Under the pieces are notes generated by a model. That model worked only from the letters and a program-made list of their open reading frames with translations, searched no databases and was not told the DNA's origin. Both the position numbers and the translations under genes were made by a program. From contig NZ_CP047176.1 of assembly GCF_009834225.1 (NCBI RefSeq), forward strand, positions 1,674,001 through 1,738,000: DNA of 64,000 nucleotides, read 5' to 3'. Source of the stretch: Rathayibacter sp. VKM Ac-2759 (lineage in GTDB: Bacteria > Actinomycetota > Actinomycetes > Actinomycetales > Microbacteriaceae). Below, piece by piece: positions 47,762 to 57,068 of this stretch (its first letter is position 1; every line of letters starts with the position of its first letter).

Positions 47762-48547
47762 ATGACCGACCGCGCCGTGCCGAACCTGCCGTCCCGCGAC
47801 TTCGACGTCACCACGGAGTTCTACGGAGCGCTCGGGTTCGCCCCGGCGTACCGTGACGACGGCTGGCTGATCCTGCTCCACGACGGGCTCGAGCTCGAGT
47901 TCTTCCGATTCCCGGGCCTCGAGCCGGAGACGAGCTCGTTCCGCTGCAGCATCCGCGTCGACGACGTCGACGCTCTGTACGCGCGCCTTCTCGCTGCCGG
48001 TGTCGCGGAGACGGACATCGGACGACCGAGGCTCCAGCCCGTGCGCGCGCAGCCCTGGGGGCAGCGCGTGGGCTTCCTCGTGGACCCCGATGGGACGCAG
48101 CTGCAGCTGATCGAGGAGAGCGCTCCACCCGTCTCCTCGTCGCTGTCCGGACGCGCTCCCGGCGCGATTCCCTACCTCTTCCTCTCCGGTTGCGCTCGGG
48201 AGGCGCTGGAGTTCTACCGCAGTGTGTTCCGCGGCGAGCTCGAGGTGCACACGCGCTCGGAGTTCGGACGTCTGGACGGGTCGCCCGAGGCCATCGCCCA
48301 CGGTGCGCTCCACGGGCCGGTCCCGCTCTTCGCCGCGGACGAGGACGCCTCCGCACCGATCCGGACGTCCGGGATGGCCCTGTCGCTGCTCGGGGCCGCT
48401 GATCCGGAGACGACCGAGCGGTGGTTCGCTCTGCTGTCGGAGGGAGCGACCGACACGGATCCGCTCCAGGAGCGTCCGTGGGGCGACCACGACGGCCAGC
48501 TGACCGACCGGTTCGGCGTCCGCTGGCTGCTCGGCTACTCGGGGTGA
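47762..48547 (+). CDS. Two-domain VOC protein: bleomycin-resistance-like plus PhnB-like
   Basis: Vicinal-oxygen-chelate fold protein (261 aa) made of two unlike modules. Residues 1-120 match the bleomycin-binding family: AVPNLPSRDFDVTTEFYGALGF, ELEFFRFPGLEPE, RVDDVDALYARL, PWGQRVGFLVDPDG. Residues 130-261 match PhnB-like proteins: IPYLFLSGCAREALEFYRSVF, then AHGALHGPVPLFAADE and WGDHDGQLTDRFGVRWLL. The first resembles antibiotic-sequestering dimers; the second has no known reaction. The reading frame is clean through the linker, so this is a true fusion. Whether it gives drug resistance cannot be told from sequence. Confidence 0.85.
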   Translation: MTDRAVPNLPSRDFDVTTEFYGALGFAPAYRDDGWLILLHDGLELEFFRFPGLEPETSSFRCSIRVDDVDALYARLLAAGVAETDIGRPRLQPVRAQPWGQRVGFLVDPDGTQLQLIEESAPPVSSSLSGRAPGAIPYLFLSGCAREALEFYRSVFRGELEVHTRSEFGRLDGSPEAIAHGALHGPVPLFAADEDASAPIRTSGMALSLLGAADPETTERWFALLSEGATDTDPLQERPWGDHDGQLTDRFGVRWLLGYSG

Positions 48548-48617
48548 CCGGCGGCACCGCGGGAGAGGCAGGAGGAGCCCTCTCCTCGAACTCGTCGACT
48601 CAGCCTGACCGGCTGAG

Positions 48618-48941
48618 GTGTCGCTGCTGACCTCCGCGGTGCGCAGCGTCGAAGCGCGACTCGCCGCGCTCGTGCATCCGGTCGTCGTCGGGATCGGGCG
48701 CTCAGGGCGCCTGTGGGGCGTGGAGAGCATCTGACGCACTCTCGCTGCCGCGGGTCAGCGGTCGCATCCGATCGTCGATGAGGAGGCCGGTCAGCGGGTC
48801 GCGGATTCGCTCCTGCTGCTCACCTACCGCGTGGACCGCGGGGGAGCCCGGAGCCGGCACTCGTCGCTACAGGACCACTCGGGCGGCTCTCCGCGCCTCC
48901 GCTTCCTCCAGGGGATGTCGGTCGCGGACCGCGACGGCTGA
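48618..48941 (+). pseudogene. DUF4440 (NTF2-like) protein, broken by an in-frame stop
   Basis: One frame from GTG 48618 gives SVEARLAALVHPVVVGIGRS then GRLWGVESI, a TGA at 48732-48734, and continues in the same frame with RTLAAAGQRSHPIVDEEAGQ, VADSLLLLTYRVDRGGARS and SPRLRFLQGMSVADRDG to TGA 48939. Both halves match successive parts of the DUF4440 fold (PxxxxIGRSGRLW, LLLTYRV, RLRFLQGT). Length (about 107 codons) is close to the family's 115-125. It is thus a near-complete copy killed by one nonsense codon, or a sequencing error at that codon. No ribosome site or -10 is seen. Confidence 0.65.
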
Positions 48942-48981
48942 GGCCCCTCCGCAGGCAGGGGCGAGCATCACGGGACGCGAA

Positions 48982-49023
48982 CGCCGAAGGGCCCGGACGA
49001 CGGATCGTCCGGGCCCTTCGGCG
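48982..49023. terminator. Bidirectional 19-bp hairpin terminator
   Basis: Perfect 19-base arms (48982-49000 with 49005-49023) and a CGGA loop, the longest perfect stem in the window, just after the qcrB stop on the minus strand. It serves qcrB and stops read-through from the plus strand. Confidence 0.85.
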
Positions 49024-49033
49024 AGAGGGAGTG

Positions 49034-50698
49034 TCAGTGCTCGCTGTGCGAGGACTCCAGCTCCTTCTGGGTGACGGGGGTGATGCGGTCCTCGAAGAAC
49101 CAGCGCGAGAGACCGGCACGCACACGCTGCGGGGCGGTGATGCGACCGCGCGCGTCGGGACGGATCATCAGCGGCTGGTACTCGTCCTGGCTGACCAGCT
49201 TCCAGCGCTCGTACTCGTCGAGCTGCTGGTGCACCTCGATGAACTCCCCGCCGGGGAGGCGGACGATGCGGCCCGACTCGAAGCCGTGCAGGGCGATCTC
49301 GCGGTCCTTCTTCTGCAGGGCGAGGCAGATGCGCTTCGTGATGAAGAACGCGATGAAGGGGCCGACGATGACCGCGAACTGCAGGGCGTGGATGACGCCC
49401 TCCATCGTGAGGTGGAAGTGCGTCGCGATGATGTCGGACGACGCGGCGGCCCAGAGGCCGGCGTAGAACGTGACACCGGCGGCGCCGATGGCGGTGCGGG
49501 TCGCGGCGTTGCGCGGGCGGTCGAGCAGGTGGTGCTCGCGCTTGTCACCGGTGATCCAGGCCTCGATGAACGGGTAGAGCATCACCAGGACGATGAACAG
49601 CCCCAGGCCGCCGAGCGGGATCAGGATGTTGAACGACAGCGTGCCGATGCCCGGGATGGCCCACTCGAGTCCCGGCGGGATCAGGCGCAGAGCGCCGTCT
49701 GCGAAGCCGATGTACCAGTCGGGCTGGGTTCCCGCGGAGACGGGGGAGGGGTCGTAGGGTCCGTAGTTCCAGATCGGGTTGATCGTGAATAGCGACGCGA
49801 TGAGGACCACGACACCGAAGACGATGAAGAAGAATCCACCGGCCTTCGCGGCGTAGACCGGGAGCACCGGGTAGCCGACGACGTTCTGCTCGGTCTTGCC
49901 CGCACCGGGGAACTGGGTGTGCTTGTGGACGACCACGAACACGAGGTGCAGCGCGATGAACGCGAGGACCAGCGCCGGCAGCAGCAGGATGTGCAGCGTG
50001 TACAGGCGTCCGACGATGTCGGTACCGGGGAACTCGCCGCCGAAGAGGAGGAACGAGATCCAGGTGCCGACGATCGGGATGCCCTTGACCATGCCGTCGA
50101 TGATGCGGAGGCCGTTGCCCGAGAGCAGGTCGTCGGGGAGGGAGTAGCCGGTGAAGCCCTCGGCCATCGCGAGGATGAAGAGGACGAAGCCGATGACCCA
50201 GTTGAGCTCGCGCGGCTTGCGGAACGCACCGGTGAAGAAGATGCGGAGCATGTGCAGGCCGATCGAGGCCACGAACAGCAGGGCCGCCCAGTGGTGGATC
50301 TGGCGCATCAGCAGGCCGCCGCGGATGTCGAACGAGATGTCGAGCGACGAGGCCATCGCCGCGGACATCTCGATGCCCTTGAGCGGCAGGTAGCTGCCCT
50401 CGTAGTGCGTCTCGACCATCGAGGCCTGGAAGAAGAACGTGAGGAAGGTGCCCGACAGCAGGATGATGACGAAGCTGTAGAGCGCCACCTCACCCAGCAG
50501 GAAGGACCAGTGGTCGGGGAAGATCTTGCGACCGAACTCCTTGACGACCGCGGAGATGCTGGTGCGCTCGTCGATGTAGTTCGAGGCGGCTCCGACGTAG
50601 CCCTTCTGCAGCTTGCCGCTGCCGAGGATGACGCCGTCGCCCTGCTCGGCGGGGGAGCCGGCGGGGCGGGAGGGGGTGGTGGTGGACATGTGAGTCAT
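49034..50698 (-). CDS. qcrB: Cytochrome bc1 complex cytochrome b subunit
   Basis: Quinol-oxidising membrane subunit (554 aa). Two bis-histidine heme sites are seen in LLMRQIHHWAALLFVASIGLHMLR and LHILLLPALVLAFIALHLVFV; the quinol site motif PDWYIGF (in place of PEWY) and the PPGLEW segment follow. A C-terminal extension of about 120 residues, soluble and charged, is typical of actinobacterial QcrB. It is the last gene of ctaE-qcrC-qcrA-qcrB. The start could be M1 or the M4 of MTHMSTTT; both overlap the qcrA stop region. Confidence 0.95.
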   Translation of the reverse strand: MTHMSTTTPSRPAGSPAEQGDGVILGSGKLQKGYVGAASNYIDERTSISAVVKEFGRKIFPDHWSFLLGEVALYSFVIILLSGTFLTFFFQASMVETHYEGSYLPLKGIEMSAAMASSLDISFDIRGGLLMRQIHHWAALLFVASIGLHMLRIFFTGAFRKPRELNWVIGFVLFILAMAEGFTGYSLPDDLLSGNGLRIIDGMVKGIPIVGTWISFLLFGGEFPGTDIVGRLYTLHILLLPALVLAFIALHLVFVVVHKHTQFPGAGKTEQNVVGYPVLPVYAAKAGGFFFIVFGVVVLIASLFTINPIWNYGPYDPSPVSAGTQPDWYIGFADGALRLIPPGLEWAIPGIGTLSFNILIPLGGLGLFIVLVMLYPFIEAWITGDKREHHLLDRPRNAATRTAIGAAGVTFYAGLWAAASSDIIATHFHLTMEGVIHALQFAVIVGPFIAFFITKRICLALQKKDREIALHGFESGRIVRLPGGEFIEVHQQLDEYERWKLVSQDEYQPLMIRPDARGRITAPQRVRAGLSRWFFEDRITPVTQKELESSHSEH

Positions 50699-51753
50699 CG
50701 CTCCCAGAAGGACGGACCGACGGGCTCCGTGAAGTCGCTCTGCGCGACCAGATAGCCCTCGTCGTCGATGGTGATGGGCAGCTGCGGAAGCGGGCGCTTC
50801 GCGGGTCCGAAGATCACAGCGGCTTCACGCGTGATGTCGAACTGCGACTGGTGGCACGGGCACAGCAGGTGGTGGGTCTGCTGCTCGTACAGCGCCACGG
50901 GGCAGCCGACGTGCGTGCAGATCTTGGAGTAGGCGACGATCCCGTCGTAGTTCCAGGTCTCGCGACCCTCGCTGACGATCAGGTCCTCCGGCTTCAGGCG
51001 CATCAGGAGGACGGAGGCCTTGGCCTTCTCCTCCAGCTTGCCCTCGACCTCGTCCAGCCCCTCGGGGATGACGTGGAAGGCGGAGCCCAGGGTGACGTCC
51101 GACGCGAGGATCGGGGCACCGGAGGGGTCCAGGGTGAGCCTCGTGCCCTCGCGCCACATGGTGGTCTTGAGGAGGGCGACGGGGTTCTGGTCCTGCGGGC
51201 CGAGGCCGCGGAACAGGATCACGGCGGGCAGGGGGAAGACGACCAGGGCGCCGATGAGGCTGTTCCGGACGAGGGAGCGGCGGCCGAAGCCGGACTCCTT
51301 GTCGGACTGGTCGAAGATCTCGAGCGCACGGGCACGGGTGTCCTCGGCGCTGCGGACGGGGTGGCGGATGTCGATGCCCTCGTGGTCGGACATCAGCTGC
51401 TTGCCCCAGTGGACGGCGGCGATGCCGATGCCCAGCAGCGCGAGCGACATGCCGAGCCCGATGAACAGCGTGTTCAGGCGGACCGACGAGACGTCCTCCG
51501 TGATCGGGAAGGCCATGTACGCGGCGACCGCGAAGATGGAGCCCGCGAACGACAGGTAGAAGAGCGTGTACACCGTGCGCTCGGCACGCTTCTCGACCTT
51601 GGGGTCGAGATCGGTCATCCGGGGGCGGTGCGGCGGGAGACCCGGGTCCTGGACGCGTCCCCGCGTCACGACCGCGGTGCCGGCCGGAGCCGTCCCGTGC
51701 CCGGTGGCCGACGAGGTGGCGAGGTCCGTGCCACCCTCATCGTGCTCTGCCAT
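50695..51753 (-). CDS. qcrA: Cytochrome bc1 complex Rieske iron-sulfur subunit
   Basis: Rieske protein (352 aa) with three transmembrane helices, as in actinobacteria, and a C-terminal [2Fe-2S] domain whose ligands are in CTHVGC and CPCHQS, followed by PAKRPLPQLPI. The first 45 residues are disordered. I chose the ATG at 51753 (AGAAGGAG 5 nt upstream) over a start five codons earlier. The 3' end overlaps the qcrB start by four bases. Confidence 0.94.
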   Translation of the reverse strand: MAEHDEGGTDLATSSATGHGTAPAGTAVVTRGRVQDPGLPPHRPRMTDLDPKVEKRAERTVYTLFYLSFAGSIFAVAAYMAFPITEDVSSVRLNTLFIGLGMSLALLGIGIAAVHWGKQLMSDHEGIDIRHPVRSAEDTRARALEIFDQSDKESGFGRRSLVRNSLIGALVVFPLPAVILFRGLGPQDQNPVALLKTTMWREGTRLTLDPSGAPILASDVTLGSAFHVIPEGLDEVEGKLEEKAKASVLLMRLKPEDLIVSEGRETWNYDGIVAYSKICTHVGCPVALYEQQTHHLLCPCHQSQFDITREAAVIFGPAKRPLPQLPITIDDEGYLVAQSDFTEPVGPSFWER

Positions 51754-51858
51754 GGTTCTCCTTCTCACGCCGTGGTCTCCGGCGCCTCATCGGCACGGTC
51801 GGTGCCTGTCTTCAGTTCGATGCCGTGCGGGGAGCGCCCGTCGGGGCGCAGGTGCTCG

Positions 51859-52665
51859 CTAGTTCGATCGGGCGGTGATCCAGACCGTCAGCGCCACGAT
51901 GGCGCCGAGGCCGAAGATCCAGAGGAAGAGGCCCTCTGCGACCGGTCCGAGGGAGCCGAGCGCGAATCCGCCCGGGGAGGGGTTGTTCTCGATGTACTTG
52001 AGGTACGAGATGATGTCGCGCTTGTCTTCCGGCGAGATGTTGAGGTCGTTGAAGACGGGCATGTTCTGCGGCCCGGTCACCATCGCCTCGTAGATGTGCG
52101 CCTCGGTCACGCCGCCCAGCGGGGGAGCGAACTTGCCCTCGGTCAGCGCGCCACCGGCACCGGCGACGTTGTGGCACATCGCGCAGTTGATGCGGAAGAG
52201 CTCGGCGCCGTTGGCGGTGTCGCCCTGGCCGTCGAGGACCTCGCCCTCGGGGATCGCGGGGCCGGGAGCGAGGGAGGCGACGTAGGCGGCCAGCTCGGCG
52301 ACCTGCTCGTCGGTGAACTGGACGGGCTTCTCGAGCGCCTGCGGCCCCTGCATCTGCATGGGCATGCGACCGGTGCCGACCTGGAAGTCGACCGAGGCGG
52401 CGCCGACGCCGATGAGCGACGGGGCGTTGTCGGTGCCGGCGGCGTCGAGACCGTGGCAGGTCGCGCAGTTCGCGGCGAAGAGCTTCGAGCCCTCGTCGAT
52501 CGTCTGCTGGCTGTTCGCCGACGTCTCGGCGGAGGCCGAGGTGGCGACGCCGACGGCCGCGTAGGTGCCGCCCGTCAGGCCGAGGCCGATGGCGATCAGG
52601 GCCAGCGTGGCGAGAGGGTGGCGGCGACCCTTCTTGGCGCGGCTCTTCGTCTTCGGGGAGGCCAT
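51859..52665 (-). CDS. qcrC: Cytochrome bc1 complex diheme cytochrome c subunit
   Basis: Diheme cytochrome c (268 aa) that hands electrons from Rieske directly to CuA of the oxidase, replacing a soluble cytochrome c. N-terminal membrane anchor (about 17-38), heme sites CATCH and CAMCH with Met ligands in GRMPMQMQGP and GPQNMPVFND, and a C-terminal transmembrane helix (about 240-262). The ATG at 52665 has AGGAAGG 8 nt upstream; another ATG 13 codons earlier (52704) is in frame. 105 bases separate it from qcrA. Confidence 0.94.
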   Translation of the reverse strand: MASPKTKSRAKKGRRHPLATLALIAIGLGLTGGTYAAVGVATSASAETSANSQQTIDEGSKLFAANCATCHGLDAAGTDNAPSLIGVGAASVDFQVGTGRMPMQMQGPQALEKPVQFTDEQVAELAAYVASLAPGPAIPEGEVLDGQGDTANGAELFRINCAMCHNVAGAGGALTEGKFAPPLGGVTEAHIYEAMVTGPQNMPVFNDLNISPEDKRDIISYLKYIENNPSPGGFALGSLGPVAEGLFLWIFGLGAIVALTVWITARSN

Positions 52666-52718
52666 CGAGGCAACCTTCCTGCGGGGATCGGGGGTGGAGT
52701 CCATCGGTGCCACTCGGG

Positions 52719-53348
52719 TCACTTGAGGAAGTAGATGACGACGAACAGGGCGACCCAGACGACGTCGACGAAGTGCCAGTAGTAGGAGACGACGATCGCG
52801 CTGGTCGCCTCCTTGTGGCCGAAGTTCTTGACCGCGAAGCCGCGGCCGATGACGAGGAGGAAGGCGATCAGACCGCCGGTGACGTGCAGCGCGTGGAACC
52901 CGGTGGTGATGTAGAACGCGGAGCCGTAGGCGTTGCTCGAGAGGCTGACGCCCTCGGAGACGAGGGTCGCGTACTCGAAGACCTGACCCGAGACGAACAC
53001 GGCGCCCAGCGCGTAGGTGAGGAAGAACCACTCGACCATGCCCCACTTGAGCGGGCTCATGCCCGTGGCGCGCGGCTGGAGGCGCTCGGCGGCGAACACT
53101 CCCGCCTGGCAGGTGAAGGAGGACGCGACCAGGATGATCGTGTTCACCGTCGCGTAGGGCACGTTGAGGATGCCCGTCTCGGCCGCCCAGAGCTCGGGCG
53201 ACGTGCTGCGCAGGGTGAAGTAGATCGCGAAGAGGCCCGCGAAGAACATGACCTCGCTGCCCAGCCAGACGATCGTTCCGACCGCGACCGGGTTGGGTCG
53301 GTTCACTACGGGCGCGGAGGCCGTGGGGGAGAGAGAGGTGCTCGTCAC
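52719..53348 (-). CDS. ctaE: Cytochrome c oxidase subunit III
   Basis: Non-catalytic oxidase subunit (209 aa) with five helices. [21 protein letters not shown], an Ala/Glu turn with [24 protein letters not shown] and [20 protein letters not shown] are family motifs. GTG at 53348 is preferred because CATAAT lies 7 nt upstream (minus strand), the leaderless geometry; an ATG three codons earlier is possible. Divergent from trpD. It leads the ctaE-qcrCAB operon. Confidence 0.94.
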   Translation of the reverse strand: MTSTSLSPTASAPVVNRPNPVAVGTIVWLGSEVMFFAGLFAIYFTLRSTSPELWAAETGILNVPYATVNTIILVASSFTCQAGVFAAERLQPRATGMSPLKWGMVEWFFLTYALGAVFVSGQVFEYATLVSEGVSLSSNAYGSAFYITTGFHALHVTGGLIAFLLVIGRGFAVKNFGHKEATSAIVVSYYWHFVDVVWVALFVVIYFLK

Positions 53349-53355
53349 ACAGACC

Positions 53356-53361
53356 ATTATG
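53356..53361 (-). promoter_or_regulatory. -10 box CATAAT of ctaE-qcrCAB, leaderless
   Basis: Minus-strand CATAAT, 7 nt, then the ctaE GTG. Back to back with the trpD box 53 bases away. Confidence 0.5.
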
Positions 53362-53413
53362 GCCGATGGCAGGAGGGTGAACTCGCACTTCCCGTACCGC
53401 CTTCGCCGTCGCA

Positions 53414-53419
53414 TAATCT
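53414..53419 (+). promoter_or_regulatory. -10 box TAATCT of trpD, leaderless
   Basis: TAATCT, 7 nt, ATG at 53427; no ribosome site. Confidence 0.5.
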
Positions 53420-53426
53420 GAGAGCC

Positions 53427-54485
53427 ATGTCGGAAACCCTGTCTTGGCCGCGCATTCTCAGCTCGCTCCTCGAGTCCTCCGATCTCAGCGTCTCGGAGGC
53501 CACCTGGGCCATGGAGCAGGTCATGCAGGGGGCTGCGACCCCCGCGCAGGTCGCGGGCCTCCTCGTGGCGCTGCGGGCGAAGGGCGAGACGGTCGACGAG
53601 ATCGTCGGCTTCCGCGACGCGATCCTCGAGCACGCGGTGCCGCTGGCCGTGGACCCGATGGCGCTGGACATCGTGGGGACGGGCGGGGACCGCTTCGGCA
53701 CGGTCAACATCTCGTCGACCGCGTCGATCATCGCCGCGGCTGCCGGGACACCGGTGATCAAGCACGGCAACCGCGCGGCGTCCTCCTCCTCGGGGTCCTC
53801 CGACGTCCTCGCCGCCCTCGGGGTCGACCTGACGCTGTCGTCCGAGCGGGTCGCCGAGGCGTTCCGGCGCACGGGGATCGCCTTCGTCTTCGCCGCGATG
53901 TTCCACCCGGGCTTCCGCCACGCCGGCGCCGTGCGCGCCGAGCTCGGAGTGCCCACGGTCTTCAACCTGCTCGGGCCGCTGTGCAACCCGGCCCGCCCGG
54001 AGGCGTCGGCCGTCGGCGTGGCGCACCTCGACCGGGTCCCGCTCTTCGTCGGCGTGTTCCAGACGCGCGGGGCGACGGCGCTGGTGTTCCGCGGCGACGA
54101 CGGCCTCGACGAGCTGACCACCACCGGGCACAGCCACATCTGGGAGGTCTCGCGCGGGTCCGTCGTCGAGCACGACCTCGATCCCCGCGATCTCGGGGTG
54201 CGCCGGGCGCGCATCGACGAGCTGCGCGGACGGGACGCCGCCTACAACGCGAGCGTCGTGCGCGCGGTGCTGGGGGGAGAGGAGGGAGCGGTGCGGGACA
54301 TCGTCCTCCTCAACGCGGCTGCGGGCCTCATCTCCTTCGACCTCGCCCGCGACCCCTCGCTGATCAGGACGCCGATCCTCGACCGCTTCCGCGCGGCGAT
54401 GGAGCGGGCCGCCCAGGCCGTCGACTCCGGAGCCGCGACCGCGAAGCTCGAGGAGTGGGTGCAGGAGACGCGGCGCGTCGACTGA
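53427..54485 (+). CDS. trpD: Anthranilate phosphoribosyltransferase
   Basis: Tryptophan synthesis enzyme (352 aa) joining anthranilate to phosphoribosyl pyrophosphate. Diagnostic: [17 protein letters not shown] (PRPP loop), [56 protein letters not shown] and GDDGLDEL. In actinobacteria trpD often sits alone next to the ctaE-qcr operon, as in M. tuberculosis, and not with other trp genes. Confidence 0.95.
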   Translation: MSETLSWPRILSSLLESSDLSVSEATWAMEQVMQGAATPAQVAGLLVALRAKGETVDEIVGFRDAILEHAVPLAVDPMALDIVGTGGDRFGTVNISSTASIIAAAAGTPVIKHGNRAASSSSGSSDVLAALGVDLTLSSERVAEAFRRTGIAFVFAAMFHPGFRHAGAVRAELGVPTVFNLLGPLCNPARPEASAVGVAHLDRVPLFVGVFQTRGATALVFRGDDGLDELTTTGHSHIWEVSRGSVVEHDLDPRDLGVRRARIDELRGRDAAYNASVVRAVLGGEEGAVRDIVLLNAAAGLISFDLARDPSLIRTPILDRFRAAMERAAQAVDSGAATAKLEEWVQETRRVD

Positions 54486-54634
54486 CCGGCGGTCCGAAAG
54501 TCCCGATCCCACGGGGAGCCAGGGCGTAACGTGGGAGCGCTGTCCGCGACGGTGCGGACCGCGCTCCACCACGCGCCGGATCGCCCGAGGACAGGGCCGC
54601 CGACCGCGGTGGGCGGACCCTGGAGGAGACCTCG

Positions 54635-55636
54635 ATGAAGAAGCTCATCAACGACCCGAAGAACGTCGTCACGGAGTCGGTGGCCGGATTCGGCCTCGCG
54701 CACGCCGACCTGGTACGGGTCGAGACCGACCCGCTGTTCGTCGTGCGCAGCGACGCTCCCCGCTCGGGGAAGGTCGGGATCGTGAGCGGCGGCGGCAGCG
54801 GGCACGAGCCGCTGCACGCCGGCTTCGTCGGTCACGGGATGCTCGACGCCGCCGTGCCCGGAGCGGTGTTCACCTCGCCCACCCCCGACCCGATCGTGGC
54901 CGCCACGCAGGCCGTCGACGGGGGCGCGGGCGTCCTGCACATCGTGAAGAACTACACGGGCGACGTGCTCAACTTCGAGACGGCGGCCGACCTCGCCGGT
55001 GCCGAGGGCATCGAGGTGCGCTCGGTCGTCATCGACGACGACGTCGCGGTGAAGGACTCCCTCTACACGGCGGGTCGCCGCGGTGTGGCCGGCACGGTGC
55101 TCGTCGAGAAGATCGCGGGAGCGGCCGCCGAGCGGGGCGACACCCTCGACGAGGTGGCGTCGATCGCCGAGGCGGTGAACGCCGGCGTCCGCTCGATGGG
55201 CGTGGCACTGACGCCGTGCATCGTGCCGCACGCGGGCGAGCCGAGCTTCGAGCTGGGCGAGAACGAGATCGAGATCGGCATCGGGATCCACGGCGAGCCC
55301 GGGCGCGAGAAGATCGCTCTCGAGCCGGCCGACCGGATCGTGGACCGCATCCTCGGGCCGATCCTCGAGGATCTGCCCTTCTCCTCCGGCGACGAGGTGC
55401 TGCTCTTCGTGAACGGCATGGGCGGCACTCCGCAGATCGAGCTGTACATCGCCTACCGGCGCGCGGCCGAGGTCCTCGAGGAGAAGGGGATCCGCGTCGT
55501 GCGCAGTCTCGTCGGGAACTTCGTCACGTCGCTCGAGATGCAGGGCTTCTCGCTGAGCGTGCTGAAGCTCGACGACGCGCTCACCGAGCTGTGGGACGCC
55601 CCGGTGCAGACCGCGGCGCTGCGATGGGGACGATGA
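54635..55636 (+). CDS. dhaK: Dihydroxyacetone kinase subunit DhaK
   Basis: Substrate-binding subunit (333 aa) of the PTS-dependent dihydroxyacetone kinase; holds Dha covalently on a His. [55 protein letters not shown] and [18 protein letters not shown] are the conserved blocks. ATG 54635 follows GGAGGAG. First gene of dhaKLM; the 149-bp gap after trpD probably carries its promoter, though no box is convincing. Confidence 0.95.
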   Translation: MKKLINDPKNVVTESVAGFGLAHADLVRVETDPLFVVRSDAPRSGKVGIVSGGGSGHEPLHAGFVGHGMLDAAVPGAVFTSPTPDPIVAATQAVDGGAGVLHIVKNYTGDVLNFETAADLAGAEGIEVRSVVIDDDVAVKDSLYTAGRRGVAGTVLVEKIAGAAAERGDTLDEVASIAEAVNAGVRSMGVALTPCIVPHAGEPSFELGENEIEIGIGIHGEPGREKIALEPADRIVDRILGPILEDLPFSSGDEVLLFVNGMGGTPQIELYIAYRRAAEVLEEKGIRVVRSLVGNFVTSLEMQGFSLSVLKLDDALTELWDAPVQTAALRWGR

Positions 55637-55701
55637 CGGGCCGGGAGCGACCCACCACGGACGACACCGGTGCGGATGCACCGCACAGCGAAGGAGCGAC
55701 G

Positions 55702-56352
55702 ATGCAGGACGGACACGGAGCCCCGGCTCTCGATGCGGGATGGGCGACGGCCTGGATGCGGAGGGCCGCGGACTCGATCGCGGAGCACCGCGTCGAGCTG
55801 ATCACCCTCGATCGGGCGATCGGCGACGGCGACCACGGCGAGAACATGGACCGCGGGTTCCAGGCGGTGCTCGCGAAGCTGGACGCCGCCTCCGTCGCGA
55901 CCCCGGGCGACGTGCTGAAGCTCGTGGCGACGACGCTGATCTCGACGGTGGGAGGCGCCTCCGGACCGCTGTTCGGGACGGCGTTCCTCAAGGCGTCCGG
56001 GGCGATCGCGGGCAGGGACGCCCTCGAGGGCGCCGATGTGGTCGCCCTGCTGACCGCGGCGCGCGACGGGATCGTGCTCCGGGGCAAGGCCGAGGTCGGC
56101 GACAAGACGATGATCGACGCGTGGACGCCGGCCGTGGACGCGGCCGACGCGGTGGTCGCGGCCGGCGGGTCGCCGCAGGCCGTGCTGGCCGCCGCGGTCG
56201 AGGGCGCCGAGCGCGGGTCGGAGTCGACGGATCCGCTCGTCGCCCGGAAGGGTCGCGCGAGCTACCTGGGGGAGCGGGCTATCGGGCACCGCGATCCGGG
56301 CAGCGTCTCGACGGTCCTGCTGCTGCGCGCCGCGGCCGAGGCCGCCGCGTGA
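55702..56352 (+). CDS. dhaL: Dihydroxyacetone kinase subunit DhaL
   Basis: ADP-carrying subunit (216 aa). The Mg-ADP site shows LDRAIGDGDHGENMDRGF and GGASGPLFGTAFL, with GDKTMIDAWTPA and SYLGERAIGHRDPGS towards the end. ATG with AAGGAG 6 nt upstream; 65 bases after dhaK. Its stop overlaps the GTG of dhaM. ADP bound here is rephosphorylated by DhaM. Confidence 0.95.
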   Translation: MQDGHGAPALDAGWATAWMRRAADSIAEHRVELITLDRAIGDGDHGENMDRGFQAVLAKLDAASVATPGDVLKLVATTLISTVGGASGPLFGTAFLKASGAIAGRDALEGADVVALLTAARDGIVLRGKAEVGDKTMIDAWTPAVDAADAVVAAGGSPQAVLAAAVEGAERGSESTDPLVARKGRASYLGERAIGHRDPGSVSTVLLLRAAAEAAA

Positions 56353-57023
56353 GCGTCGGGCTGGTCCTCGTCTCGCACAGCTCCCTGATCGCCCGCGGGC
56401 TGGTCGAGCTGGCGGCGCAGATGGCCCCGTCCGTCGCCCTCGTGGCCGCGGGCGGCACCGACGACGACGGCATCGGCACGAGCTTCGAGAAGATCGCGGC
56501 GGCGCTCGAGGAGGCCGACTCCGGTGACGGCGCCGTCGTGCTCTGCGACCTCGGGTCGGCCATCATGACCGCCGAGACCGCGGTGGAGTTCCTCGACGAC
56601 GAGGCGCGGGAGCGGGTCCGCATCGTCGACGCCCCGCTGGTCGAGGGTGCGGTGGCCGCGGCCGTCGCCGCCGCGACCGGGGCGTCCCTCGACGAGGTGG
56701 TGAGGGCGGGGGAGTCGGCGCGGGGGTCCTCCGCCGAGGAGCCGGTCGCGCCGGTCGAGCAGTCGGGAGGTGTGCGGCGCAGCGTCCGGCTGATCAATCC
56801 CAACGGACTCCACGCCCGCCCCGCCGCAGAGTTCGTGACGCTCGCGACCACCTTCGACGCGCGGATCGATGTGAACGGCAAGGACGCCACGAGCCTGCTC
56901 GGCGTGATGTCGCTCGGACTCGACCGCGGCGACGACGTCCTGATCTCGGCGACCGGTGCCCAGGCGGACGAGGCCGTCTCGCGGCTCGCGGGGCTGATCG
57001 AGTCGGGGTTCGGCGAGGTCTGA
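56349..57023 (+). CDS. dhaM: PTS phosphocarrier DhaM with fused HPr
   Basis: Phosphoryl donor to DhaL (224 aa). Residues 1-125 form a mannose-type EIIA domain with phospho-His H10 in LVLVSHS and CDLGSAIMTAE. An acidic linker leads to an HPr domain (about 140-224) with phospho-His H155 in NGLHARPAAEFV and the regulatory-type Ser in KDATSLLGVMSLG. The EI-like third domain present in E. coli DhaM is absent, so it must be charged by the cell's general enzyme I. GTGA overlap with dhaL. Confidence 0.93.
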   Translation: MSVGLVLVSHSSLIARGLVELAAQMAPSVALVAAGGTDDDGIGTSFEKIAAALEEADSGDGAVVLCDLGSAIMTAETAVEFLDDEARERVRIVDAPLVEGAVAAAVAAATGASLDEVVRAGESARGSSAEEPVAPVEQSGGVRRSVRLINPNGLHARPAAEFVTLATTFDARIDVNGKDATSLLGVMSLGLDRGDDVLISATGAQADEAVSRLAGLIESGFGEV

Positions 57024-57056
57024 GCTCGGGCTCGGCGACCTCTCGGCGGTGACTCC

Positions 57057-57062
57057 TAGTCT
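57057..57062 (+). promoter_or_regulatory. -10 box TAGTCT of the PAP2-DGK gene, leaderless
   Basis: TAGTCT, 6 nt, ATG at 57069. No ribosome site. Confidence 0.5.
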
Positions 57063-57068
57063 GGGGCG

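Noticed and set aside
48820..49125. Minus-strand open frame of about 100 codons beyond qcrB
   Set aside because: It crosses the 19-bp terminator and overlaps qcrB and the DUF4440 remnant; composition is that of a shadow frame.
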